DNA of 64,000 bases from Phaeotremella fagi (taxonomy: Eukaryota > Basidiomycota > Tremellomycetes > Tremellales > Phaeotremellaceae). Made by a program: the position numbers and the translations under genes. The notes below the pieces were generated by a model. It made no database searches, was not told where the DNA came from, and saw only the letters and a program-made list of their open reading frames with translations. Location: the NCBI GenBank assembly GCA_001599715.1, contig BCHU01000003.1, positions 1,302,001-1,366,000 of the forward strand, read 5' to 3'. This document shows positions 12,500 through 25,063 of the stretch, piece by piece; positions within the stretch are counted from its first letter, which is position 1, and every line of letters starts with the position of its first letter.

Positions 12500-13139
12500 A
12501 TGAGTCCAAAGTTTCTCGAAGAGGTAAGTCACTAGAAGAATATAATGTCGATGCTTTACTCATACTTACATTGACAGATTAAAAACAGCGCTCAGGAAGA
12601 ATATCAATCTTCAATGAAATCAATCCTCGACTCAAACCCAAACGCCACTGAAGAGCTTTCACCACTCCCCAGCGGCTCTCTCGAGGAACTTGATGAAGAG
12701 TTGTACTTCAACCCTCTCAAAGCGGCAGGTTGGTTTGTTTCCGATGACACATTATCTGCAGAAGGCTCCGAGATAATGTTCAAAAAGGCTCAAAAAGCTT
12801 CGATCCGTTATACCATGGCAAACATCATCGACGTTGAACAAAGCGGAGCCGTTGATTTCAGCGAAGCTGGGAGGGTTGCTGTGGAGAAATATCTTTCTGA
12901 AGGTCTTCCTTACATTTTCGATGAGTCGTATGAAGCTGATCGAACTTTGAAGACTGAACTCGAGTAAGATAGAATGAGAAGATTGAACTGACTTGACTTT
13001 CAGATCGTACGCCCAAGAACAAGCGGCTGATATGCTATCCAGATTCGAAGAAAAACGAAACAAATCAGGTGAGAAAGAATTTAAGAGGTTTGGTATCCAT
13101 GAACTAATTCATTGAATAGGTTCTAACACTACTGAATGA
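12500..13139 (+). CDS. Tandem family P, member 3
   Basis: Four exons (12500-12523, 12578-12963, 13004-13068, 13120-13139) total 495 nt, 164 residues. The first exon encodes MSPKFLEE, as short as in members 2, 4 and 5. Core: AQEEYQSSMKSI, YFNPLKAAGWF, the signature MFKKAQKASIRYTMANI, then SYAQEQAADMLSRF. The signature is the most diverged of the five (Gln and Ser where the others have Arg and Ala). The protein ends with a short Ser/Thr tail. No known domain; intact reading frame. Confidence 0.78.
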
Positions 13140-13735
13140 GACGCAGAACATTCGTGTAGAGGACAGAGACACAGAGTTAAGTTTAGCTGAGGAAGATGTC
13201 AGTATGTATCAAGTTAAGAGATGTATCGCTGTATGTACCCCACTTCTACACTTTTGTGAGACTTCACCCACTGCACAAGTACCGGTAATACAAGAGCTTT
13301 TGAATATGACATACATATCAAGTTGAGACATCAGTAATTGTTGGTCACCTGCAATCCTTATTGTTAACCGGAAGAAATGGAACAGAATGATCCTTGCGGT
13401 CATAATCTTTTCTTATATTGGAAGACAAGTCTTCGTCTTCAGTATGAAAAAGTACACTTCTCCCGAGACTCTTCTCAAAGTGTTATTTTTCTTTCCTGCT
13501 TTTACGTCATTCGATCTTTGACGTATCACCAAGTGAACAAAGCACAGGAAAAAGGAGGGATGAATCACGCCGAGAACACACCATTGATATTACTGGAAGA
13601 CAACGTTGAGGTTGAATAGCAGCCCCACCCACTTATTCGCTCCTTCTTTCTTCATTCACATTCTATTCTCAAATCGTATCAATTACCACGTAGAAGTCAA
13701 GAAAGACAGCACATTATCAAATACATCCGTATAAG
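13140..13735. other. Intergenic, between P3 and P4; part of a duplicated segment
   Basis: 596 bp. The stretch at about 13490-13680 is clearly similar to 14860-15020 upstream of member 5, including a matching run of TTCTTCATTCACATTCTATT. This shows that members 4 and 5 arose by duplication of a unit including the promoter. An 80-codon open frame here is not conserved in frame with its duplicate. Confidence 0.6.
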
Positions 13736-14301
13736 ATGAGTACCACAACCATAGCCGACCTAGAAGAGGTAGGTTCGAAAACAAGTTTATGTGTAAGATT
13801 TGCCACTGCTGACACTGCGTCCTCTGAAGGTAATGGTTAAAGCTAAAGAAGAGTATCGAAACTCACTAAGATTCATTGCAGATTCAATAACAGACATCAG
13901 CTCATTCAACAAAATTCTCCTTTCGAATGCCTTGTTGAGTGATTGGGACCTTAAAATATCGTACTCGCCGCTCAAAGTTGCAGCCGAATTACTTGAATCG
14001 CAACAAATGGTCTCTCAAGATGTCAAAGACAGTCTCATGACCGCTAGACAAGCAGCTGTTCGCTACCCAATTGCTGGAGACATACTATATCTACGTACTG
14101 AAAATAAAGATTATGCTGATTACTCAGAGGTAGTTGTTAACGAAGTTGAAAGGTTTGGATTCCCTGATTCAATCACCCCAGAATCTCGTCAGGTGCTCTT
14201 CCAATTAAGGTAAGTTCAACATGTATAAACGTATCAAATATGAGCATTTCTGATGCTATATTAGTGAATATGGCAGACAACAAAGCTCGCTCTTGAAATA
14301 A
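13736..14301 (+). CDS. Tandem family P, member 4
   Basis: Exons 13736-13768, 13830-14209 and 14265-14301 total 450 nt, 149 residues. It starts MSTTTIADLEE, then a first intron whose sequence is very similar to that of member 5. Core: AKEEYRNSLRFI, YSPLKVAAELLE, the signature SLMTARQAAVRYPIAGD, then GFPDSITPESRQ, and SEYGRQQSSLLK at the end. It is closest to member 5, with which it shares exon structure, flanks and the GFPDS motif. Function unknown. Confidence 0.8.
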
Positions 14302-15114
14302 GAGAGTGGTACAGATCTTGGTTTTGGTGAGTGGCGTTGTGACAAATATTCTGCCTCATAGCGCTGACAAGTTTAGTGTGTTGCACGAAAGAGGTCTTAG
14401 TCTTGGATGTCAGTCATTAGAAGGAAAGAGAAACAGAAAATAAGAAGAAATTCACCAAAAAAGGGATTCAGGATGGATGAAAGGAGGAAAGAGATACTTA
14501 GTCAGATGTAAAAAAAGTGAGAATGTGATTGATCGTCTTCGAGGCCCTGCCACTTCAAGTTCGGAAGGCATAATCGAGTAAGTAAAAATTACCTGCACTG
14601 TCAAAGACCTAACCAAACCAATCGAAGTTGCCAACGATCAGCCCAAATAAGTGAGCAAAGAGTTGTTCATGTTATTGCTCGTTACCAAACCAGTCTTCAC
14701 TTAGCTGTTCCATCACCTAAGTGGGATCTTTCTATTGGTGATCTTTCGTGCTATTTCTCGTCGAACCTTTCTGTTCACTGTCGCTGTTGTCTTTGTTGTC
14801 TTTGTTGTCTTTCGTTCATTCTCCAATATTATTTTCAGAGGGTCTTCTTTCTTTCTCTCCTTGTTCTACGTCATTTCATTTTTTGATGCATCACTAAATC
14901 AACAAATCGAACGGAAAAGGAAGGATGAATCATGCAAGAGCGAACCTTTGATATCACTGGAAGACATTGTAAAAGTACCTACGAGCTGCTATTTTCCCCT
15001 TTCTTCTTCATTCACATTCTATTCTCACACCCCATCAGTCCTGTATAATCAAGAAAGACCCATAAACCTGCTAAACAGCACATAATCAATTAAAGTAATA
15101 CAGTAGTATATACC
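14302..15114. other. Intergenic, between P4 and P5; duplicated flanks
   Basis: 813 bp. The first 100 bp resemble the sequence just after member 5, and 14860-15020 resembles the region upstream of member 4, so both flanks belong to the duplicated unit. A run of repeated TTTGTTGTC-type units is seen near 14780-14810. No RNA gene is recognised. Confidence 0.55.
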
Positions 15115-15650
15115 ATGAGCACCAACTTAGACAACGTAGGTCCAAAAACAAAATTGTACAATTTGCCACTGCTGACACTGCTTTCTTCCTGAAGGTAATG
15201 AGCGAAGCTGAAAAAGAGTATCAAACCTCGTTAGAATCGATCAAAACTTCAATGCCAGACGACTGTCAAAGATATTTTGATGCCACTCTGAGTGGGAAAG
15301 GCCCTGTACAGGCCTATTTCCCGCTCAAAATTGCAGCACAGTCAGTCCCTGTCTCTCAAAACGTCAACGACAGTCTCAAGATAGCTAGAGAAGCAGCCAT
15401 TCGTTACTCGATCGCTAAACACATCCAACATTTCCGTGCTGGTCAAGTAAGTCGTTCGAATTATTCAGAGAGAGCTATCAAGTCCCTTGGGGATTTTGGA
15501 TTCCCCGATTCAACCACTGATGAATCACAACAAGAGCTCTCCAAGTTAAAGTAAGTTCAGTTCAGTATGTAATATCATCTTTGGAAATTCTGACGATATT
15601 TCAGTGAATACGCAGAAGAACAAAGTTCGCGCTTGTTGCTGTTGAACTAA
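15115..15650 (+). CDS. Tandem family P, member 5
   Basis: Exons 15115-15135, 15195-15550 and 15605-15650 total 423 nt, 140 residues; the shortest member. It starts MSTNLDN, then AEKEYQTSLESI, YFPLKIAAQSV, the signature SLKIAREAAIRYSIAKH, GFPDSTTDESQQ, and ends NEYAEEQSSRLLLLN. Nearest relative is member 4. Predicted soluble and helical. Function unknown. Confidence 0.8.
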
Positions 15651-15956
15651 GAGAGTGAGACAGAATCTGCTTTCGGTGAGTGACCTACCATGTCACAAGT
15701 ATTCTGCATCTTTCACTGACAGAATATGTTCGTATCGCAGTATGAATGAGCTTCTTGGGTTTGAAAGTTGATTGTGGAAAGGGAAGAGGAAAGGAAAACA
15801 GAAAAAGAACCAAAAAAAAAAGGATTCAATGAGATTGGGGGTAGTTACTTATGAAAGAGATGAATGAAAGTGTGATTGTCTTCGAGATCCTATGCCACTT
15901 TTCTCAATTCGTGCCACCTTCAAGATAAGATCTGAATGCATATATCAAAACAATAC
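15651..15956. other. Intergenic, P5 3' flank to THR4 3' end
   Basis: 306 bp between convergent genes. The first part resembles the region just after member 4. An A-rich run lies at about 15795-15820. Nothing else is recognised. Confidence 0.5.
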
Positions 15957-17918
15957 CTAAACAGATCCAGCAACTTCACCACTATGCACAACCTTCTGTC
16001 CACCTTTAACAGCTTCAATCAACTCCCTAACCCCGCGTTCCCCAGTAACTTTATAAATTCTCTTCGGCAACTGTTCCAAAGCCTTCAGTTCATCAGGTAG
16101 AACTTGAGCCCTAAAGTCGAATTCTGGATATTCTTTAGCTGAAAGTGCTAATTCAACTGCTGAAGAGAATTTCGCTGGGTGGGCAGTGGAGAGGGTTACC
16201 CATGTTGTTTCTTTTGGTCTGTTTTTTTGAGTGTTATCAGTTTTGGCTTAGTTTGGGTTTTGGGTTTAAGGAGGACTTACGATTTTTTGGCTGATCTTTC
16301 TTGAGCTGCTAGACCGACTGCTGTGTGTGGATCTACGACGTACGGACCGAAGGACGATTTCGTAGAGTAGTATTTCCTGATCTCCTCAAGAGTCTATGTG
16401 AACACATCGTCAGCTACATGGATTGAATCTCGTTCGCGAGCAGCTTACTCACCTGCTCATCCGACACTCTCTCTGCCCAGAAATCAACTGAAGCAGCTTC
16501 ACGAACTTTACTACCCATATCAACCCCACCTTTCGATTTCATATCGTCCATCCATCCTTTCAAAGTAGCTTGAGCGACAGTTCTACGTTCCTCCAAAGTA
16601 GCACCACTACCAACCTCCGAAACCTCATCAGCGAGATACCACAACAATCTCTCGAAATTCGATGACAAGAGGATATCCATAGCGGGTGAATGAGTAGCTT
16701 TAACAGCTGAATGCTCCGAGGTTGCTTGTTGACCATCCGATGAACCGTTAACAGCAGCAGTTTCTTTTGATTGATTCGATAGATCCTTCGTTAGACTTGA
16801 ATCTGTTGATTCGTATCTACCAGTCTTGAAGAATCTTTCCAGAATATCGTTCTCGTTGGTAGCAACAGTCAATGGACCCATTGGAAGACCTAATCTTTTG
16901 GCATAGAATCCAGCGAGGATATCACCGAAATTACCAGTTGGAACTACGAATTGAATGTTGGCACGTTTATCTTCGGGTAACAAGAAATAAGCTTGGAAAT
17001 AGTAGACGATCTGTGCGACAATTCTGGCCCAATTGATGGAGTTGACTGCACCAAGTCTGTGTTTATCGTTGAAAGCTTTATCGGAGAAGAGGGTTTTAAC
17101 GATTGATTGACAAGCATCGAAATCAGTGTTTTGGACGGCAACACAATAAACGTTTTCATCTGGTACAGCTGCCATTTGGGCTTCTTGGATGGGCGAGATT
17201 CTTCCATCTGGATAAAGAATGAAAATGGTTACCGAGGGTTTAGATCGAAGACCGTAGATAGCGGCACTAACAAAGAGTCAATGATAATCAAGATTGGAGA
17301 TAGAGAATTCAAATACTCACCTTCCAGTATCACCACTAGTAGCCCCAACAACAGTTAATTCATGTCTACCCTCCCCCTCCCCCAAAGCAGAATTCCGTTT
17401 CTCCAAACAATATTCAAAAACATTCCCAACAAACTGTAAAGCAACATCCTTGAATGCCCACGTAGGACCATGCCAAAGTTCCAACACGAATTCGTTATCA
17501 GCAGTCTGTCTTAACGGGGTGATATCCTCATGTCTGAAGGTTGAATATGATTTTTCTATGATGGTTTGAAGGTCTTTTGAGGGGATTGAGGATTCCGGGA
17601 TGAAGAGTTGGAGGATTTTGTGGGAGAGTTGGGAGAAGGTTAAGTTTGCCCAGTCGGTTTTCCAGTTTTCTGGGAGAGATGGGATGTGGGTTGGGATATA
17701 GAGACTGTAGGGTCGAGTTAGTATGGATTTGGGCTTTTAAGGTGTGAGCTGCTTACCCTCCGTTTGGAGCTAGTCCGACGAGAACTGCCTGGAAAGGGGT
17801 TAGTATGAACTGACCAACGTGCTAGGTGTAATCGGTAATTCCAACTTACCTCGTCGAAGGATAAAGTCTCACTTCCTCCTCTTGTTGAGAAGTATCTAAC
17901 TTCACTTTGTGCAGACAT
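15957..17918 (-). CDS. THR4: Threonine synthase
   Basis: PLP-dependent enzyme converting O-phosphohomoserine to threonine, the last step of threonine synthesis. It starts MSAQSEVRYFSTRGG, the typical N-terminus of this family. The PLP lysine lies in HGPTWAFKDVALQF, and VVGATSGDTGSAA and VPTGNFGDILAGF are the expected phosphate-binding and PLP-site motifs. The protein ends GEVAGSV. Several short introns split the gene, mainly near both ends; the middle of the protein (about residues 240-490) lies in one exon. It converges on the P array. Confidence 0.95.
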
Positions 17919-18193
17919 GATGTTGTTACTGAATGGTATGTTGTTGTTAAATCTATTTTATTTGATCTTATGTCAATACTAACTGTTTTTTGAGTCGACA
18001 TCTCCAGCTTCCCCGACATTCAACTTTTATATCATAACCTTAACTCAAATGACACGTCATTTATTCATTGATGCATTTATACTATCTACTTGCTACCTAC
18101 TCCTATGAATGGTATCACTACAATGAGGGTATACAGTACAGACCATACCAACAACAACCAGCAACTAAACACCACCACCACCCCACCACCCCA

Positions 18194-21100
18194 CTAATTC
18201 AAGTTATTCAAAGATTTCTCAAAAGAATCAAAAGCAGCAGATTGAAGTAAATGTAATCTATCTTCATCAACAAGTAAAGGGGGTACCGGGGGACGTGAGA
18301 TCTAAAAAATCAGTCAGTACAAGCACCTCAAAACAATCAAAGAAATAAACCCACATAACCAGCTAAAAACAAAGCTCTCGCAAGTTTATGTAATTCACTA
18401 AGTAAATCCGATAAACCAGCGATCTGTTGTAAATCGTTTTTATCAGGGAATAGAGCTGGTAACAATTGAAGGACTCTGGGGAGATTCTTCGATTGGGCGA
18501 TGAGGACGGATCGTTGGTGGGGATCAGGTTGGTTTCCTGATATCAAAATTTGTTCGAGCAGGAGAGGGGTTTCTTCTGATAATTCTGCGTAATCTAAGAA
18601 GAGCTGTATGCGTGTTAGTCGATCGTTCCTTCCCATCCAGATTGATTTGACCCACCTTTCCACCGAATTCCCATCCATCTGGTGAAACTTGTTCTAAAGC
18701 TTCACATAATCTACGTAACAAAACCACATCTTTCCGAATAACAGCTTCAGGTGCCAAAAATTTGATCAAAACTTTATGAGCTTTATCGAACGATTCAGCC
18801 CGTATCAATTGATGATATTCAACAAAAGCGTCACCCTCTGAATTCGATTTGAAAGCTTTGGATTCATGAATCCATTGAATGGGTATCTTCAATTTCGAAA
18901 CTAAATATTCTTGTTGTTGATCGGTCAAATCTGGATGTCGGTTGAGTAAACTTTTCAAAGCTTTTTCTCGTCTGGTAAAAACAAGTAATCAGTACTACGC
19001 ATCAATATTCCTAAGAGACAGAGCACCTACCCGAAAGCCGTTTCTAAATGTAACAAAACAAAAGCAGCCATGACCCATTCCCCAGCATCCTCCAACTGAA
19101 AAGCATAATTCTCAGTGACCTGATCAGCAACCAAACTATAACCATCTTCGTCCCTATCCACGAAATCCCTCTTATAAAGAACTCTACTAATCAAAATATA
19201 AAGATGCCACGATAAACGTGCGTCGAAAGGTGAAGACGAACAATCCAACGATCTCAGACATTCATCTAACGGTATCGTGATATCTGAGAATATTTTTATT
19301 AAATTGTATAAAATATCGGTGGGTTCGTTTTGACGATTGATTTTCCATTTCGATCCACTGGTGGTTTCTAAATAATTGGGTAGAGGTTTCGAAGGTGGTG
19401 TATCAGATTCCAAAGCGTTGGTGAAACAATCGAAACAATCCGAGATACCATCTTCAAAGTGGTTATCGAACCATAAACGCAATCCAAAACTACGTTTCCA
19501 ATCCAACCCCTCAGAGATCTTGACATCATCAGATAAATCAGTGATTCCACCCAACAAGCCATAAATCTTCTTATAACCCAAAGAAATGAATTGATTGACA
19601 TTAAATCTCTTCCAATCCTCCAGCTGTTTTTGGATTTCTTGACGGAAATCGGTCGATCCACCGATTTGTGATAACAAAGTAGCTAATCTCATGTCGTTAC
19701 CCTCCAGCGCCGAGTTTACTGCTCGTTCTATCTGATTTCCAGAGAGTAGGGTGAATATCTTCAGCGCTTGATTATCCGCTACTGAAAGTAAATCCGAATC
19801 GACGGATGGCGCAACAGCTTGTTCTAACCAATTTGATAAAGCCAATTTACGTCTGACTTCTAACACTCTCGAAACAAGATCATCAGAAGAGGTAGAAGGT
19901 AAATTCAATTCTATCTCGTCAAACAATGCTTCGCCTAATCTCCAAATTGAAGCTTCATGTGATCGATCACCGTTATCGAAAAGATTTGTGAAATCTCTGA
20001 ACCGAATTTCGGTAGAGATACCAGCATAAGGGACGTTGTCGATAGTTTCGATTAAAGTGTTTTCCAAGTGAAGTTCGAGTAATCGAGTGGCTTTACGAGT
20101 TTCAGTCTCAGCGTCAGATAAGAGACCAATGTTTTCGATAAAAACACTAGAATCGGTTCTTGACGTACTAAATACAGGTCTCAATAACTGAACAAGTATT
20201 TATCGGAAAGCACTTACATTGTTTCAGACGGTGAACAGATTTTACCGAAATGGACCAAAGTCCCATCAGGACCCCAAGAACATCTAAAACTTCTCCCTAA
20301 ACTCAAACCAGCATCAACACGAACTTCCTCATGACCATTAGAAACACTCTGATCCAAAGATACACGAGCGTATTTCCTTGGTTGACGTAGTTTTGGCGGA
20401 CTTTGAACTTGGCCGAAAGAGGATCGCTAAAGTAATCAATGTTTGTTAGCAATCAAAATTCTCGACTGAATGGGAATTATAAAACTTACTTTGACGGTCC
20501 GATCGTCAAACTCTTTCAATTCCTCTTCGGCTTCACGAAAAAATCCTGTTGAATCTTGAACGCGTTTGTTTTTGGGTAAAGTCCGACCTCCATGAGCATC
20601 AGCGAAGAACGAAGCTTGCATAGCTCTGAGATTTTTCATCCCTTCAGCTCCGAGTTTGGATTTCAAAGGTTTATCCCAAGTTTGTTTAGGCTCAGCACGT
20701 TCTTCGATTGAAGACGAGAGGACAGAGCGTGATCTCGATCGCGTCGACCTTGATCGGGACGTCTCCTCTTCAAACGATTCTTCATCAGTTAGATTTGATC
20801 CCTCATCTAAACCTGAATCATGTTCATCCTCTGAATTCAGATTTTTATCCTCATGAATACTTTTTGTCGGTGGTAGAAAATCGTCATCTTCTTCATCATC
20901 CTCATCGTGCGAAATAGTTGATGAACCCTGTTTACTCTCTGGTTCCATTCCCTCATCTTCTTCATCGGTATCATCATCACTGAATAAACCATAACGACTG
21001 AAATGTTCTACCTTGAAAGTCCAAGTCCCATCATCAGTGAAACTGATAAACTCCGTGTCCTTGATACCCTTGATACGTTTCAGATGTCGTGCATAACGTG

Positions 21101-24100
21101 GATCATTGATATCGGTGACAGGTGCCTTTGTAGCTTTATCTTTAGCGAAACAATTCTCCAAAGATATTTTAGCTGGTACATTCAAACCAGCTCCTCTTGC
21201 TGGTTTACTGGTTCCATCACCTGGATAAACGATCAATTCAAGTTCGTTGAACACTATCGTTCCACCTAATAGATCAGAGAGTGATGGTACACTACTTAAA
21301 TCAACTGGTTGAAGGAAAGTAACCTCTCCATAACCTCGTCGACCAGCTGTGAAATTTTCTATATGAATCAAATCATCGTGTCCCATAGCCTTGAGTCTAT
21401 CGAGTTTAGGTTTACACCAATATTCACCAAATCTTGGTTGTTTCTCGGATCCTGATAACCGTAGGTTTTCTTGTGTAATTTTACGAATCGGTGTATCGTC
21501 AATCGGTCTTAATGGCGTACCGTTACTGAAAGTTGAATTGAATAGAGGTGTGGAAGGTCTTTCAGGTGTGGCAGTGTGACCGTTCGAAAGACTGGATTTT
21601 AAGGCGGATTTGCCCAAAACTGAGTCGAGATGATCATCTCCCAAAGCATTGTTTCGAGGGGTCACCGTAAGTTTTTTAACGGAAGGTCGAGGGATGAAGG
21701 CGTTTGGTGTGAGAGCGCTTTCCGTTAAACCCTTGTAACGATCAGAAACCGGAGAGTTGAGGAAGGTCTTTGGTGTAGAAGGACTACCAACACTAGATAT
21801 AGATGTATTGAGAGGGGAGGCGAATCCACGTAGTTTCGTGATTTTCCCTTTCGTCGTTGGTGTCAATCTGAAAGTAGAAGCTGTCATGGGTGGAAGAGCA
21901 GGTTTCTTATTTTGAGATCCATAATCAAGTTTCTGACCATTATAAGCGAATAAAGGTGAATTACCATAAACGTTCTGATCGATTGAAGCTTGTAAATTCT
22001 GTTGCGGTTGTTGAGCGGTCGAATTACCGAACAAACTCGAACTTTGTCCTAAAGCTTGTTGTTGCTGAGGTTGCGCTCCAAACAATGACGATCCAGCTGG
22101 TTGAGTGTTACCTCCAAACAACGAAGTGTTTTGAGCTGGTTGTTGATTGTTTTGACCAAAAAGACTGGTACCTCCACCACCAAACAAACTTCCAGCAGGT
22201 TTAGCAGCTGTTTGAGCTTGGTTTTGAGTGTTGTTGTTTCCTCCGAATAGACTTGAGGATTGACCAAAGCCAGTGAACCCAGTCGCAGGTTGTTGAGCAG
22301 GCTGGGCGGGTTGAGCTGGTTGCCCGAAAAGCGAGGTGGTAGGTTGAGCTGGTTTAGCTCCAAACAATGAGGTTCCTCCACCCCCTCCAAACAACGACGT
22401 AGCAGGAGCTGCAGGTTGAGCAGGTTGCTGACCGAACAAAGAGGTTTGAGCTGGAGCTGCAGTAGAAGTGTTTCCAAACAACCCAGTAGATGCTGGTTGA
22501 GTTGGTTGGGTTTGACCAAAACCTGTCGTCAGTGGGGTCAAGTGGGTAAACTCACCTCCGAAACCAGTGGCTGGTGCTGCAGCCCCAAACAGAGGTTTGT
22601 TGGCGGTGTTACCGAACAAAGAAGTTGAAGCGGGTGCAGCTTGCTGTTGATTGTTCTGTCCGAACAAGGAGGTGGTGTTGTTCTGAGCAGGGTTTTGGGT
22701 GTTGTTACCTGTGACAAGTGCGTATTAGATATCTTTGCTTACCCAAGGAAAGGGGATTGGAACGTACCAAAAGTGTTACCACCAAACAACGAAGTACCTG
22801 CGGGTTGTTGCTGTTGCTGTTGTTGTTGAGTATTTGCACCAAAGCCTCCAAACGTGTTTGTTGCCGGTGCTTGACCGAACGTATTAGTAGCCGCCGGTTG
22901 ACCAAAAGTGTTAGTTGCAGGTGTACTTCCAAACGCAGGTTTATTAGCCCCAAAAGCGTTGAATCCAGTATTGGCAGCTGGCTGTTGATTGTTTTGACCA
23001 AAAGTAGAAGTTCCAGTACCGAACATGTTAGTGGTAGGTTGTTGAGCAGGTTGGCCAAATAACGAAGTGGTGTTGTTCGTTTGACCGAAAGGACTACTTT
23101 GAGCTGGTTGAGAGAATAGATTGGTTTGAGCAGGTTGTTGACCGAAAGTATTTGTTGGTGCACCGAATCCGGTGTTGGTGTTACCAAACAAACCAGGTTT
23201 AGCACCGAAAGTCGATGTCGTGGCGGCAGGTTGACCAAATGTGTTTGTTGCCTGACCAAATCCACCAGCGAGACCACCAGTTGGCGGTGGATTATGAGAT
23301 GCTGCCATAGCTCTACTCTCCGCTTCTGCATATCCAGGTGGTAAAGGATCACGAGCTTTCCTTCCTAGAGTATAATCCTGTAATCTCAATTCTTCATGGG
23401 AAGCACGCGAATAATTTGGTATTCCACTTATAACGTTGAACCGTGAAACTTGAGTTTCCTTTTCTCCTTGTTTAGATTTCTCCACAGGCCAACTTGGTGC
23501 GTATGGGGGATCTAAAGTTCCAGTTGGTGGTATTGCAGGTAAATTTTGTTGGGGTTGGGCTGGAGTTGCACCAAATGGTGAAGCAGGTTTGGCACCGAAT
23601 AAAGTTGATGTTGTTCCAGCACCGAATCCTGTTGCAGCTGGTGTTGCGGGTTTACCGAATACATTGCTGTTATTATTGGATCCAAAGGTATTGGTGTTGT
23701 TGTTACCGAATAAACTTGTGGTGGTTGTGTTATTTTGACCAAATGTTGAACCAGTAGCTCCAAATCCTGGTGGACGAGGTTGACCAAATGTAGAAGTTTG
23801 TTGATTGTTAGCACCGAATCCACCACCACCACCTGAGAAGTTGTTAGTCGACAATCAAAAAGCATTGTGACTTACCAAAAGTGTTGCCACTCGATGCACC
23901 AAATAATCCAGTTGATTGAGGTTGTTGAGCAGCTTGACCAAAGCCAGTATTCGTCTGACCGAATCCTGTAGAATTGAGAGATATCAGTAGCTGTCCAGTA
24001 GCTGTATGAATGACGCTTACCTGTGTTTTGAGGTTGACCGAAGGTGCTACCACCAAAGAGACTAGTCTGCTGTTGAGGTTGTTGCTGCTGCTGCTGTTGG

Positions 24101-24129
24101 TTGTTCCATGCTGAGGATTGGCCAAACAT
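18194..24129 (-). CDS. NUP145: Nuclear pore precursor Nup98-Nup96
   Basis: A single precursor that cleaves itself into Nup98 and Nup96. The N-terminal half is packed with GLFG, SLFG and FG repeats in a Gln/Asn/Ala/Thr-rich background, the permeability barrier. A GLEBS-like Gle2/Rae1-binding segment lies within the repeats (SRASHEELRLQDYTLGRK). The autoproteolytic domain has the catalytic site in FKVEHFSRYGLFSDD (cut expected between F and S). An acidic linker with an SR-rich tract follows, then the helical Nup96 part, ending FEKSLNNLN. It is split by introns including one of only 33 nt at 22523-22555, which interrupts the FG repeats in frame. The start is MFGQSSAWNN. Confidence 0.95.
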
Positions 24130-25063
24130 GGCGAGGGGTACGGCGACGGCGATAGACTAGCAGCTGTTTTTTGGCAGATGACGATAAGTCAATAGGATGT
24201 ATGAGAGGGATGAGGGGGTGGTTATGTGGAGAGAGAGGACGAGGGGGAAGAAGGAAGATTGAGGAAGAAGAAGATTGAAGATTGATTGATTGTTACAGAC
24301 AGACTGTTAATAGGTCTGAACACGAGAAGCAAGAAGGTGGCGGCGTTTCGGCGTTTAAATAAGGAGTCATTACACTGTAAGGAGGTGAAAGGGTTGTGGC
24401 GTCAGGTGTTGGTTACAAGGGGTACAATTAAAGGTTTATATAGCTTCTCATGGAAGCAGTTAAAGAGTATAGCCTAAAGAGAATCAGAAGCAGGCATATT
24501 TCAGAGATGGAAGGCTCAGAAGTCGTTTTTAGAAAGTGATCTGATCCAAGTAGAGTGATTAATCCGAGTTACAACCGCTCCAAAAAGCGTACACCATGAA
24601 CCAACTGCCCTCAGGACAGACTTCCAGTGCTTTGTCTCCGTCAAACGTAGGCTAGAACCTTGCTCGATTGAATGTAGATACCATTAAGAGCTTAAATATC
24701 AATGTGATCATGAAACTTGCAGATGTGAACCCACTCGACCCTTTATACGAGGGAAGTAATTAAACCGGTAAGTATAAACGACATTGCCAAACGAATCGAT
24801 ACACCCCTGAGCTAGATTCACACTAAAGCTGGTTTTGAGCATATAGAGACATGCATCCAAGACTGCTCAAATGAGTTTGACAAAGTACATGAGCAAATGA
24901 TAGATTGAGAATATCAAGAATTTGTAGGGGGAGTGAATTGCCTGGTATGCCATTGGCTGAAAAGGTGCCACCAAGACACAAATCCCGTAAGCTTCCGACA
25001 ACACTATCTACTCACATTTAACATCTAATCTTCTCAAACATCCAACCAACACCACCAAACACA
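24130..25063. other. Intergenic, divergent promoter of NUP145 and SDH4
   Basis: 934 bp between divergent starts. A purine-rich stretch (GAGAGAGAGG, AGGAAGAAG) lies at about 24220-24275 just upstream of NUP145. The rest is AT-rich with no recognisable gene or RNA. Confidence 0.5.

Noticed and set aside
13377..13619. 80-codon open frame between P3 and P4, with a similar peptide (PLI(L/S)LED) in the P4-P5 gap
   Set aside because: The two DNA stretches are duplicates, but an indel puts the upstream halves in different frames, so the coding frame is not conserved. It is treated as duplicated non-coding sequence.
22049..23865. Several long open frames on both strands within the FG-repeat region
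   Set aside because: Low-complexity FG repeats produce open frames in other registers; only one frame has the GLFG pattern and links to the Nup98 domain.
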